Shown in pieces: positions 15,385-21,957 of a stretch of 64,000 nt of DNA (the first letter of the stretch is position 1; every line of letters starts with the position of its first letter). Source of the stretch: Brevinema_A sp051649605 (lineage in GTDB: Bacteria; Spirochaetota; Brevinematia; Brevinematales; Brevinemataceae). Location of the stretch: assembly GCA_051649605.1 (NCBI GenBank), contig JBOFHK010000007.1, positions 1 to 64,000 of the forward strand, given 5' to 3'. The notes below the pieces were generated by a model that was given only the letters and a program-made list of their open reading frames with translations, was not told the origin of the DNA and searched no databases. The position numbers and the translations under genes are program-made.

Positions 15385-16896
15385 TCAAAATCCTCTAAAA
15401 TGTCTTAGTCTTCGTCTAATCTTAGGGAGTACCGTAAACCCACCTACGGATGTTTTACTCTCCAAGACCTTAACCGCTCCCGCCAAAGCATCCGGTGCAT
15501 CATCATGCACTTTGCTGTTCGGAAAGCTCAAGAGCTGATCCACTAAAATCTTTCCCTCTCTGCTCTTCCGAAAATCTCGATCAAAACTCATTCGACCTGT
15601 TTCAAAAAGGGGTACTAATTGAGCTATTCGGTGTTCTTTTTTAAGCGTGTTCTTTATAGAAGACAAGCTTAAATTCAATTTTCGTTCTCGAGCAAATCGA
15701 TCCAAATCCCTCATAAAGTAAATCTGAAAACCGTTCGCCTCACAATACGTCCCCAAGATCCTATCTTGATACTTTTTGAATAGGTCGCAGACCCCCTCAA
15801 AAAACTTATTGTCCGAGCCTTGAACCAGAACTGCACCTTCAATATTGTAATGATCTTCATCCTTGCTCACTAATACGCAAGCCTTATAGTCATTCTTCTT
15901 AATCCCATCCACACTCGGATCGATAAACATTACGCAAGGAGAGTGGAAAGGATTTGTACCATCGATAATCATGCTTTCCGTAAAGAGGGCATGCTCTTCA
16001 TCACTGGGCATATTTTGGTATTCCGCATTAAAAGCAGATCGCCCCATGATCGATAATTGCTCCTGTAAAAATTCAAGAGGAAATCTTTCTTTCCAAAGTG
16101 ATTGCTCGCTCCCATCCCCTGTAGGCTCTATTGCCCGATATATCTTTCTTGTCCATAAATTCCACGGTTCGTCTTCACTTAATAACAAAGTGCCCGTTAC
16201 CGACCGTGTTCTCAAGATCGTCCCTATCAGCACCAATTTTCCTTTCGTCGATAAAGACGGAATGAGTCCTCTTGTGATCGTTTCCAGCGTCTTCGCCACC
16301 ACCGACGGACTCATTCCGTCTTCGTCTTTTTCTATATCATCTAAAATAATTAAATCTGGTCGGTGCTGTCGGTATCGAAAACCTCGAATCGCTTGTTTTC
16401 TCCCTCGTGCCAAGATCCTTGTCTTATTGACCGTAAAATCTCCTGCCGAACCTATACCTATTAACAAACTTCCAAAATCTTCCAAAATCCTCTTATTGTC
16501 CGTAAACTCCAATCTAATAAAGTCTGCCAAGTCCTCTGCCAAATCATCTGTCGACGACACCAGTACAATAAATTTATACTTCTCTCTCAGCACACACCAA
16601 ATAACATAAGCAAAACTAACCAACGTCGACTTTGAAAATCCCCTCGGAGCACAGATACTTATTCGATTCGATTCGCTTTCTAAAGTATCAATAATCTCTT
16701 TATGAAAAGTAGGAGACTCCTGCTCAGCATAATGCGGAAGATACTCTCTAAAGAAAAACCAAAAGGAACTTCGCCCCTGTTCAATACGGTCTGCTCTCCC
16801 TTTTGCACTTCGAGGAAGAATTTCTCTCTCAAAGAGATCCAAAATATCCGGTATGCTCTTCTTATATTCATTCTGTGTAAATTTACGATTATTCAT
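15385..16896 (-). CDS. large terminase subunit (Mu gp28 family)
   Basis: 503 residues. ATPase domain: CAPRGFSKST (about 82-91) is the Walker A-like loop and DLIILDDIEKDEDG the Walker B with catalytic acid. The C-terminal nuclease domain starts at MFIDPSVDGIKKNDYKACVLVS, where Asp residues bind metal, and continues to a later VHDDAPDALAGAVK motif. The enzyme packages DNA into heads through the portal. It lies between the small subunit-like gene and the portal, as in Mu. In Mu-like phages it cuts headful packages that include host DNA next to the prophage. Confidence 0.88.
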   Translation of the reverse strand: MNNRKFTQNEYKKSIPDILDLFEREILPRSAKGRADRIEQGRSSFWFFFREYLPHYAEQESPTFHKEIIDTLESESNRISICAPRGFSKSTLVSFAYVIWCVLREKYKFIVLVSSTDDLAEDLADFIRLEFTDNKRILEDFGSLLIGIGSAGDFTVNKTRILARGRKQAIRGFRYRQHRPDLIILDDIEKDEDGMSPSVVAKTLETITRGLIPSLSTKGKLVLIGTILRTRSVTGTLLLSEDEPWNLWTRKIYRAIEPTGDGSEQSLWKERFPLEFLQEQLSIMGRSAFNAEYQNMPSDEEHALFTESMIIDGTNPFHSPCVMFIDPSVDGIKKNDYKACVLVSKDEDHYNIEGAVLVQGSDNKFFEGVCDLFKKYQDRILGTYCEANGFQIYFMRDLDRFARERKLNLSLSSIKNTLKKEHRIAQLVPLFETGRMSFDRDFRKSREGKILVDQLLSFPNSKVHDDAPDALAGAVKVLESKTSVGGFTVLPKIRRRLRHFRGF

Positions 16897-16919
16897 ATTA
16901 CTATTTTTCTCAATTAAAT

Positions 16920-17106
16920 CTCATTACTACAAGATAATAAGGGGTTCTTAGGGGTAGTTAGACAAAAGCAAGGCAAAGCCGACACTTTTGACTTTTACGA
17001 CTGATTTTAAAATCAACAGTATTTAAACTAGCTAGTCGTAAATCTTAACATACCCCTAAGTCGTAGAGGGGTTCAAAGGGGGCGAGGCGAAACCACCCCC
17101 TTGAAA
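16920..17106 (-). other. structured gene-free interval between small and large terminase genes
   Basis: About 190 bp with no ORF. In mRNA sense: CAAGGGGG paired with CCCCCTTTG enclosing GG..CC, a 10-bp CTTAGGGGTA/TACCCCTAAG pair spanning about 120 nt, and inside it ACGACT/AGTCGT arms. The CCCCTTATT boundary near 16935 repeats the CCCCTAAG motif. Could be a leader or processing site for terminase mRNA. No start codon before the terminase ATG has a strong ribosome site. Confidence 0.5.
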
Positions 17107-17108
17107 TC

Positions 17109-17549
17109 TTACCTCCCCATATACCTCATAAACGAATTCGTGATCTCTTTGATAATTTCTACATCATTTGGAAAATTCTCTCGCACAAAACTTGCAAACG
17201 CTCCCATCACCCTTGAAGTCTCTCCTAGCTTATCAATAGAACCATCATAGTTTTTATTCATCACGATAAACTTACTCAAGCGATTCAATGATTCTTCATT
17301 GCTTTTGTCTTTTTCAATATCAAGCATCGCTTGTTGAATTTGTTCTTCCAACCAAGCCTTGACGCTCTTCTTCTCTTGCGTAACTTTTTGCTTTCTGTCT
17401 TTCCAATCAAAAGACGTCCCCTCATATTTCTTCTTCCACTCCACCAGCGTCGTCTCCGACACATCCAGTATCTTCGCAATATCTTTTTGTGTATATCCTC
17501 GCTCAAACAATTCTCTTGCTCGAGGGCTCAACTCTTCAAATTTACCCAC
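17109..17549 (-). CDS. small terminase-like protein (Mu gp27/DUF1804), GTG start inside a hairpin
   Basis: 146 residues. The N-terminus is a clear helix-turn-helix (RARELFERGYTQKDIAKILDVSETTLVEWKKKY) of the kind found in DUF1804/small terminase proteins, followed by FDWKDRK and a helical C-terminus. It would recognise packaging sites and recruit the large subunit. The start is GTG at 17549. Start and the AGG ribosome site both lie in a hairpin ACAGG/CCTGT (17548-17563), so translation could be gated. Confidence 0.72.
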   Translation of the reverse strand: MGKFEELSPRARELFERGYTQKDIAKILDVSETTLVEWKKKYEGTSFDWKDRKQKVTQEKKSVKAWLEEQIQQAMLDIEKDKSNEESLNRLSKFIVMNKNYDGSIDKLGETSRVMGAFASFVRENFPNDVEIIKEITNSFMRYMGR

Positions 17550-17623
17550 AGGTGTTCGCCTGTTTTTGTTTTATCATTATTCTTACCTTAGCTATTATTT
17601 TTATATCGTACCAACTCTCAGAG

Positions 17624-17887
17624 TTAGACCAGTTTCATCACATAACCGATAATGATCGATAGGAGCGAAACTCCCGCCATCGTCTGATACACAAACTTCG
17701 TGTTATAACGGATTCTATGCTCGTGGTCTTCCAATATCTCTTTAAGCTGTGCAAATTTCTCCCCTTGGATTTCTTTAATCTCTTTAGAGTGCTGGATAAA
17801 ATGATCCAAACTCACTACCAACTTATTAATCGATAAGGTCAAGCATTGAATATCTTTCTCGATCTTACTTTGCCATTTCTCGTTCAT
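17624..17887 (-). CDS. holin-like small membrane protein (coiled coil plus one TM)
   Basis: 87 residues from the ATG at 17887 (MNEKWQSKIEKDIQCL), preceded by AAGGA; an earlier ATG at 17914 lies in the hairpin leader and is rejected. Residues 1-65 are a charged coiled coil (LSINKLVVSLDHFIQHSKEIKEIQ), the last 20 a hydrophobic segment (MAGVSLLSIIIGYVMKLV). This layout matches XhlA/hemolysin-type and related phage membrane proteins that act with holins. At the upstream end of the late operon. Function likely lysis-related, inferred from topology and position. Confidence 0.5.
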   Translation of the reverse strand: MNEKWQSKIEKDIQCLTLSINKLVVSLDHFIQHSKEIKEIQGEKFAQLKEILEDHEHRIRYNTKFVYQTMAGVSLLSIIIGYVMKLV

Positions 17888-17911
17888 ATTTATGTTCCTT
17901 AATATGCCGTA

Positions 17912-17944
17912 CACTTTTTTAGACAGGATGTCTATACAAAAGTG
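17912..17944 (-). promoter_or_regulatory. leader hairpin cassette of the holin-like gene
   Basis: CACTTTT/AAAAGTG outer stem, then AGACA/TGTCT with loop UCC in mRNA sense (17921-17933). The cassette has the same inner hairpin as that inside the protease gene. The ATG follows at 17887. Confidence 0.65.
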
Positions 17945-18167
17945 CTCTATCTTATTTTTTGAATTACTTTTGTTCTATCCTCTTATTTTACAGCAAGGAT
18001 CTCTCATTTACCGTCTAAAACACTTCAATTTTTTAGAATTTTTAAGTTTATTTTATCATGATAAATTTCTGCAGAAAGAAGCAAAAAAGACTGGACTTCT
18101 TCTCGGAAGCAAGATAGCGTAGCACCCTATGTGTTGTACGATAAGAATACAATAAAGGAGCATCATT

Positions 18168-18431
18168 ATGAAAAACCTAAAAATCTATACAGTAAGAGAA
18201 GAACGTTGGAATCCTCAAATATCTTACAATAAATTCCATACAGGTACGTTAGCCGAATTAACAGAGAAGTTACACATAAAAACAAACTCAAAAACTATCG
18301 ATAGCCTGTTAAACAAAGTAAATAAAAAAACCTTCATTTATGGTACTTCCAATTACTACTTAGTTGAAGAGAACGAGCTAGGTTACGGCTTTAATGGTCG
18401 TGAAAAAGGCTTACTCAGATCAGCTGTTTAA
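18168..18431 (+). CDS. small phage protein of unknown function
   Basis: 87 residues (MKNLKIYTVREERWNPQISY), preceded by AAAGGAG at 7 bases. Basic, mixed helix/strand, with YGTSNYYLVEENELGYGFNGR near the C-terminus. No domain recognised. It opens the short rightward module (this gene, gemA-like, a small gene and mor-like) that is divergent from the late operon. It ends about 20 bases before the promoter of the gemA-like gene, so it may be separately controlled. Confidence 0.6.
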   Translation: MKNLKIYTVREERWNPQISYNKFHTGTLAELTEKLHIKTNSKTIDSLLNKVNKKTFIYGTSNYYLVEENELGYGFNGREKGLLRSAV

Positions 18432-18448
18432 ATCGATGAAAAAAATAT

Positions 18449-18478
18449 TTGTCTTTTTTTCATCAAATATGCTATAAT
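18449..18478 (+). promoter_or_regulatory. promoter of gemA-like gene
   Basis: TTGTCT, 18 bp, TATAAT. The expected transcription start falls at 18485, the first base of the hairpin. Confidence 0.65.
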
Positions 18479-18484
18479 AAAGCA

Positions 18485-18524
18485 ATACTCCGCCAAGTAA
18501 ATTAATACTTGACGGAGTATTTTT
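18485..18524 (+). promoter_or_regulatory. 5'-terminal hairpin abutting the gemA ATG
   Basis: ATACTCCG (18485-18492) pairs with CGGAGTAT (18513-18520) and CAAGTA with TACTTG inside, one mismatch, loop of 6, followed by TTTT and the ATG at 18525. There is no Shine-Dalgarno sequence. It resembles either an attenuator or a 5' mRNA-stabilising stem. Confidence 0.7.
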
Positions 18525-18914
18525 ATGAATCATATCCAAAAGATTCCTGATGACTCACATAAGAAGTGCATAAGAGCTATCCATATCCTCAAAAACAAGC
18601 TCGGTTTATCCGACAAAAACTACCGAGCCTTACTTCAAGAATCGTTCCACAAACAATCTTCTAAAGACCTCACACCCAAACAACAGTCCCAACTAATCGC
18701 TCTCTTAAACTCACAATATTTATCTACTCAGCAAGCCAATCAGAGCAATTATAAACAACACAATTATATCTTATTCCTTGCCAAAGACAAGATCATCGAC
18801 CTGTTCGCTTATTGCTCTAAAATTGTTAATCGTTCTATCTCCCACCTTCAAGAACTCACAAAACAAGAAGCAAGCAATATTATAAACTCTCTAAAACGCT
18901 ATCATCGAGAATGA
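18525..18914 (+). CDS. gemA: GemA-like (Mu gp16, DUF1018) regulatory protein
   Basis: 129 residues. Residues about 10-60 carry the DUF1018 signature: KKCIRAIHILKNKLGLSDKNYRALLQ then SSKDLTPKQQSQLIALL. In Mu, GemA affects host DNA topology and lies near mor, as here. The start has no ribosome site; the ATG sits right after a hairpin at the predicted 5' end of the mRNA, suggesting unusual initiation. The C-terminal part is a Lys/Asn-rich helix. Gene symbol by family match, not by tested function. Confidence 0.7.
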   Translation: MNHIQKIPDDSHKKCIRAIHILKNKLGLSDKNYRALLQESFHKQSSKDLTPKQQSQLIALLNSQYLSTQQANQSNYKQHNYILFLAKDKIIDLFAYCSKIVNRSISHLQELTKQEASNIINSLKRYHRE

Positions 18915-19156
18915 AATTCCTAGACTATTTACAACAGATATCCGACAGCGACGAAGAGTTTTTAGCAATCATCAAAGAAATGAATAGTTGGTGTGAAAAT
19001 GAAAACAGATTTATATATATGCCTCATAACATCGAGCGGTTTGACTTCTCAAGGGACGAATACAGACAAGCCTTTGAGCTTGCCGAAAAAGCGATTCAAG
19101 GTTCACAATCTAATCCATACCATAAACAAAAATTCTCCCCATACGGGGAGAATTAA
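18911..19156 (+). CDS. small acidic phage protein, unknown
   Basis: 81 residues, overlapping the gemA-like gene by 4 bases (ATGA) so probably translation-coupled. Acidic N-terminus (LDYLQQISDSDEEFLAII), an ENRFIYMPHNIERFDFSRDEY segment, then a helix. The IYMP resembles the IYIP of Mor proteins, so this could be a relic of the Mor N-terminal part; the HTH lies in another frame just downstream. Ends inside a perfect hairpin (AATTCTCCCC/GGGGAGAATT). No secure function. Confidence 0.5.
   Translation: MKFLDYLQQISDSDEEFLAIIKEMNSWCENENRFIYMPHNIERFDFSRDEYRQAFELAEKAIQGSQSNPYHKQKFSPYGEN
19133..19156. repeat. perfect 10-bp hairpin
   Basis: AATTCTCCCC ATAC GGGGAGAATT at the end of the upstream gene, just before the Mor-like gene. 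No T-run, so a processing or translation element is more likely than a terminator. Confidence 0.6.
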
Positions 19157-19181
19157 AACATTGGCATTAATTTATTATTTT

Positions 19182-19358
19182 ATGAGACAAAAAATATGGA
19201 TACCCTCGATAAACTCGGCAGAACGACGAATCCGTAACAAACAAATCTATACCCTCTACAAACAAGGCATCTCCTATACAATACTCGCTCAACAATTCCA
19301 TATCTCCGAACGTTGGATCAGAGCTATTATTGAGATTATGAGGGGGAGAAAATATTAA
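19182..19358 (+). CDS. Mor-like transcription activator (C-terminal domain only)
   Basis: 58 residues from the ATG at 19182; a TTG at 19161 adds MALIYYF and would fit the family better. The rest follows Mor/C proteins closely: IWIPSINSAERRIRNKQI, then an HTH YKQGISYTILAQQFHISERWIRAII. Mor activates middle and late genes in Mu. Full-length Mor proteins are about twice as long, with an N-terminal dimerisation domain that is missing or sits in the preceding frame. Either a minimal Mor or a truncated one. The stop lies inside a strong terminator. Confidence 0.6.
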   Translation: MRQKIWIPSINSAERRIRNKQIYTLYKQGISYTILAQQFHISERWIRAIIEIMRGRKY

Positions 19359-19396
19359 AACCTCACTAATTATTTTAGTGAGGTTTTAATATTTTT
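19351..19396. terminator. 19-bp bidirectional terminator
   Basis: AATATTAAAACCTCACTAA (19351-19369) and its exact complement (19375-19393), loop of 5, then T-run. Separates the rightward mor module from the leftward repressor module. Confidence 0.85.
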
Positions 19397-19543
19397 GTTG
19401 TATCTAATACCATTTGATGTAATCCAACAAAATAAATAATAAAAATAGAAAGCTGAAGGGTATATTTTATATATGTGAATATTAAATTTTCAAAAGCTAT
19501 GAAGTAAACAGATAGATAGATAAGCAATAACCAAAATAAAACT

Positions 19544-19786
19544 TTAATTATATTTAATATAAGTTTCTCCTATTCTTTCATAGATATAAGAGGATACAAT
19601 AATTGGATATAAAAAACTTATTATTGTAATAGCTGTTGAATCTAGAAATTTTTTTAAGGTATCTAAAGTATTTAATTGTACCGTATTATTTTCAATTTTA
19701 AAAGGGATAAATATACAGGTGATAACTATTAATATAGCAATTAATAATGAAAAAAGAATAACTTTATATGTTGGATTAATATTCAT
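19544..19786 (-). CDS. small two-TM membrane protein beside the repressor
   Basis: 80 residues. Hydrophobic segments at about 8-28 (VILFSLLIAILIVITCIFI) and 50-67 (AITIISFLYPIIVSSYI) with a short polar loop between. ATG follows AGAGGAG closely. It lies immediately downstream of the repressor and is probably cotranscribed, the place where phages keep lysogeny genes such as superinfection exclusion proteins. That role is inferred from position and topology only. Confidence 0.55.
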   Translation of the reverse strand: MNINPTYKVILFSLLIAILIVITCIFIPFKIENNTVQLNTLDTLKKFLDSTAITIISFLYPIIVSSYIYERIGETYIKYN

Positions 19787-19878
19787 TCTCCTCTTCCTTG
19801 TTAGGCTTGTGAGATAAATTTTTAACTGCTGGCAATATATGGGTTGTTATATCATTGTTCTCCCTCACTAAAAATACT

Positions 19879-20478
19879 TTATATATTTCTAATCTTAATC
19901 GATTTGATTACTCGTGCAAGTATTTGTATATGACAATCCGTTTCTTCTATACTTGGAATAATAATATCTTCATAATCTTTATTAATAGATCTCATAATTA
20001 ACTTTTGTTCTGTCAACTGGATATCTTTGACATATAATTCTCCATCATAATTAACAATATGGATCCCTTCCATATATCTTAACATATTAGGCATATGTCT
20101 AACCAATAATAGATCCCCATCTTCGATTTTAGGAGACATAGAGTTTCCCTTAACTTTAATAATAAACATATCCTTATTGTCAGTTATTCCTAATAGAGCT
20201 ATAGGAAGTTTTATTATCGTCGTAATAGGAAAATCTTCAAAATTCATAAAACCATAACCTGCAGAAGCTTGAATATCAATAAATGGAAGTTCGATATTAC
20301 AAGTCAAATTATCAACTTTTATTAACTCTTGCAAATCAGTTATCTTTTTTATAATACTTCTACTTGGTTCTTGTTTACCATTTTCAATTAGAGATATATA
20401 AGATTTAGTAACACCCAATCGTCCCGCAAACTCCGTTTGAGTCATATCCATAGATTCTCTAATATTTTTTATGTCCAT
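19879..20478 (-). CDS. phage repressor, XRE HTH plus LexA/S24 peptidase
   Basis: 199 residues. N-terminal HTH (MDIKNIRESMDMTQTEFAGRLGVTKSYISLIENGKQEPS, about 1-40). The C-terminal S24 domain has GNSMSP with the nucleophilic Ser and LYVKDIQ with the general-base Lys. The SAG of DIQASAGYGF between them is the expected Ala-Gly self-cleavage site. RecA-stimulated cleavage would induce the prophage. Divergent from the early operon, with operator-like repeats in the gap. A LexA-type repressor is unlike Mu's own c protein, so the control region was probably exchanged. Confidence 0.9.
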   Translation of the reverse strand: MDIKNIRESMDMTQTEFAGRLGVTKSYISLIENGKQEPSRSIIKKITDLQELIKVDNLTCNIELPFIDIQASAGYGFMNFEDFPITTIIKLPIALLGITDNKDMFIIKVKGNSMSPKIEDGDLLLVRHMPNMLRYMEGIHIVNYDGELYVKDIQLTEQKLIMRSINKDYEDIIIPSIEETDCHIQILARVIKSIKIRNI

Positions 20479-20487
20479 GCAATTCCT

Positions 20488-20562
20488 CTTTTATAAACTT
20501 TATAAACATTTAATCGAATATTACTTGATAAAAAGTTAATTAAAGTTTACAATAAGTTAACA
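20488..20562. promoter_or_regulatory. operator region between repressor and early operon
   Basis: Contains a tandem TATAAAC repeat (about 20491-20507) and, in reverse, GTTAATTAAAGTTTA and GTTTACAATAAGTTAAC (20535-20561). Likely repressor-binding half-sites around GTTTAT/ATAAAC. Includes an early promoter TTGATA-17-TACAAT at 20525-20553. Confidence 0.55.
20525..20553 (+). promoter_or_regulatory. early promoter
   Basis: TTGATA, 17 bp, TACAAT on the plus strand, overlapping the candidate operators and followed by the structured leader RNA. Confidence 0.6.
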
Positions 20563-20722
20563 AATAAAAATCATAAATAGGAAATGGAGAAACCGCCGAT
20601 TCTTCATAAGAAAACGGAATTATAAGATAAGAATAAATTAAGAAAGTACTCCTATTTATGATGGTTCAGACAGATATAAAAATCTCTTGGCGGAGAGGGT
20701 ATCTTATCTGAACCATTTTTTA
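20560..20722 (+). ncRNA. structured early leader RNA ending in a terminator
   Basis: About 160 nt. A 13-bp perfect stem (20570-20582 with 20650-20662) encloses a CCG...CGG hairpin with TTCTT/AAGAA. It is followed by a terminator stem ATGGTTCAGA (20661-20670) with TCTGAACCAT (20707-20716) and six T. GGCGG in the terminator apex (20689-20693) is complementary to CCGCC (20593-20597), a possible pseudoknot. Sits between promoter and the KilA-N gene, so it may be an attenuator or a separate small RNA. Confidence 0.6.
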
Positions 20723-20789
20723 TACAAATAATTATACCATGAAAATAAAAAAGATTCAATCGATAAATAATGAAAATATAAATAATAAG

Positions 20790-20824
20790 TATCCAGCGAT
20801 CATTTACTATGCTGGACAGTGAGG
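20790..20824 (+). promoter_or_regulatory. leader hairpin cassette of the KilA-N gene
   Basis: TATCCAGC, 13-base loop, GCTGGA, then AGTGAGG and the ATG at 20830. Shares the TATCCAGC/GCTGGA frame with cassettes at 11141-11196 and 23884-23940. Confidence 0.6.
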
Positions 20825-20829
20825 TAATG

Positions 20830-21312
20830 ATGAATATTATAGAAAAAGAAAATATGTCTCTCATGCAGAGAGAGGATGGTTATGTTAATGCCACGGCTCT
20901 TTGTCGGAGTGCTGGTAAAGAGCTTGGTGGCTATTTAAGAAATGATACAACAAACGAATTTCTTAATGAACTTTCGGAAGCCATGCAAATTTGCATGACG
21001 TCGTTAGTACAGATAAATAAAGGTGCTGGGGTCAAAAAATACGAGCAAGGCACATATGTTCACCCAAAAGTGGCGATACATCTTGGGCAGTGGCTCTCGC
21101 CGAAGTTTGCTGTATTCGTGAGTAATGTAGTTTTCGATTTTATGAATAGCGAGCAGAAGATCCAAATTGACAGAGAAAAAGCCCTCAAACGTTACCACCA
21201 AATTACTCAAAGCATCACCGATCTTGCAGAAGAAATTTCAGCTCTCCAAATAGAGGGTAATATCATTTTTGAAGAATTATTAAAAGAAAATACCTTATTG
21301 AGATTGAGGTAA
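20830..21312 (+). CDS. KilA-N domain DNA-binding protein (anti-repressor type)
   Basis: 160 residues from the second ATG after GAGG (an ORF start at 20809 would use the hairpin). The KilA-N core is clear: REDGYVNATALCRSAGKELGGYLRN, then GTYVHPKVAIHLGQWLSPKFAVFVSNVVFDFM. The C-terminus is a coiled coil. Proteins of this family are phage DNA-binding regulators or anti-repressors. It is the first gene of the early operon, opposite the repressor, which suits an anti-repressor or Ner/Cro-like role. Confidence 0.82.
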   Translation: MNIIEKENMSLMQREDGYVNATALCRSAGKELGGYLRNDTTNEFLNELSEAMQICMTSLVQINKGAGVKKYEQGTYVHPKVAIHLGQWLSPKFAVFVSNVVFDFMNSEQKIQIDREKALKRYHQITQSITDLAEEISALQIEGNIIFEELLKENTLLRLR

Positions 21313-21418
21313 GAAAAACTCCCTAACGGTCGAGAGGGGAGAATAAAATAGGTATAAAACGAGTGTTTTAAATCAATAAAATGAGCTTTTTTATAGAATA
21401 TAAATTGTCGAGGTATGT

Positions 21419-21700
21419 ATGCTAACACCAAATAATAGAGAGAAATTAGATAGATTAGAAATTATCTTGGAGACGTCATTAAGGAACGAGATCGATACAG
21501 CGGTTATTGTTCATACGAGCTTAGAACGTGCAAAAGACCTCTGGCACCAGCTGGACGAAACAGATAAGAAATATATTTTTACAACATTGAAAGAGATCGT
21601 CAGAGAAGAGGAAATAGTCGTAAAGCTCCTTCTTGGAAACTGTGACAAACTCTTAAAAAGTATCAATTATACACAAAAACTAACGGAGTTTATGGGATAA
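21419..21700 (+). CDS. early phage protein, unknown
   Basis: 93 residues, almost all helical, with heptad-like spacing (KLDRLEIILETSLRNEIDTAV, DLWHQLDETDKKYIFTTLKEIV). The end overlaps the next start by one base. Conservation cannot be judged from one genome. Lies between KilA-N and the transposase, a slot that holds small regulators in Mu-like phages. No domain recognised; function not assigned. Confidence 0.5.
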   Translation: MLTPNNREKLDRLEIILETSLRNEIDTAVIVHTSLERAKDLWHQLDETDKKYIFTTLKEIVREEEIVVKLLLGNCDKLLKSINYTQKLTEFMG

Positions 21701-21957
21701 TGCAAATAAGAGAGCATATTGTTACCGGTATTCCGCTGAAGATTCAAAAGGTGCTTGTCAGCTCGTACACGCTGGATTTTTTACATTTCCAAGAAAAAGA
21801 GAAAGAGATCTTAAGTATTCTGATCCCCAAATTATATACGGATCGGTTCTCAAATATTCTGTTTCATAAAGGAATCTGCACCCTCTCGATCAAGGAATAT
21901 CGGCTGAACGATATCTCTCGCTATAAACTAGTTGGTATTCATAGAGGTACTTTATGA
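21700..21957 (+). CDS. early phage protein, unknown
   Basis: 85 residues, begins one base into the previous stop and overlaps the transposase start by 4 bases (ATGA), so it is part of a tightly coupled early set. Mixed alpha/beta, with basic end ISRYKLVGIHRGTL. No known motif. Close coupling to the transposase suggests a helper or regulator role, but this is only an inference. Confidence 0.5.
   Translation: MQIREHIVTGIPLKIQKVLVSSYTLDFLHFQEKEKEILSILIPKLYTDRFSNILFHKGICTLSIKEYRLNDISRYKLVGIHRGTL

Noticed and set aside
5781..17944. Hairpins as CsrA binding sites, because the plus strand reads ACA(A)GGATGT with GGA in the loop, close to the known CsrA consensus
   Set aside because: The genes they precede are transcribed from the minus strand, so the mRNA has UCC in the loop. 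CsrA could act only on antisense RNA, for which I see no evidence, except possibly two reversed hairpins near 5961-6001.
18993..19181. N-terminal extension of the Mor-like ORF to an ATG at 18993
   Set aside because: The added residues read like out-of-frame sequence of the gene at 18911 and cross its stop and a perfect hairpin.
19787..19878. A 30-codon GTG ORF between the repressor and the membrane gene
   Set aside because: It is open and has a GGAG nearby only after the start; too short to support without comparison.
20652..20864. 70-codon minus-strand ORF in the immunity gap
   Set aside because: It crosses the structured leader RNA and terminator, has no ribosome site, and low-complexity Ile/Phe content typical of AT-rich noncoding DNA.
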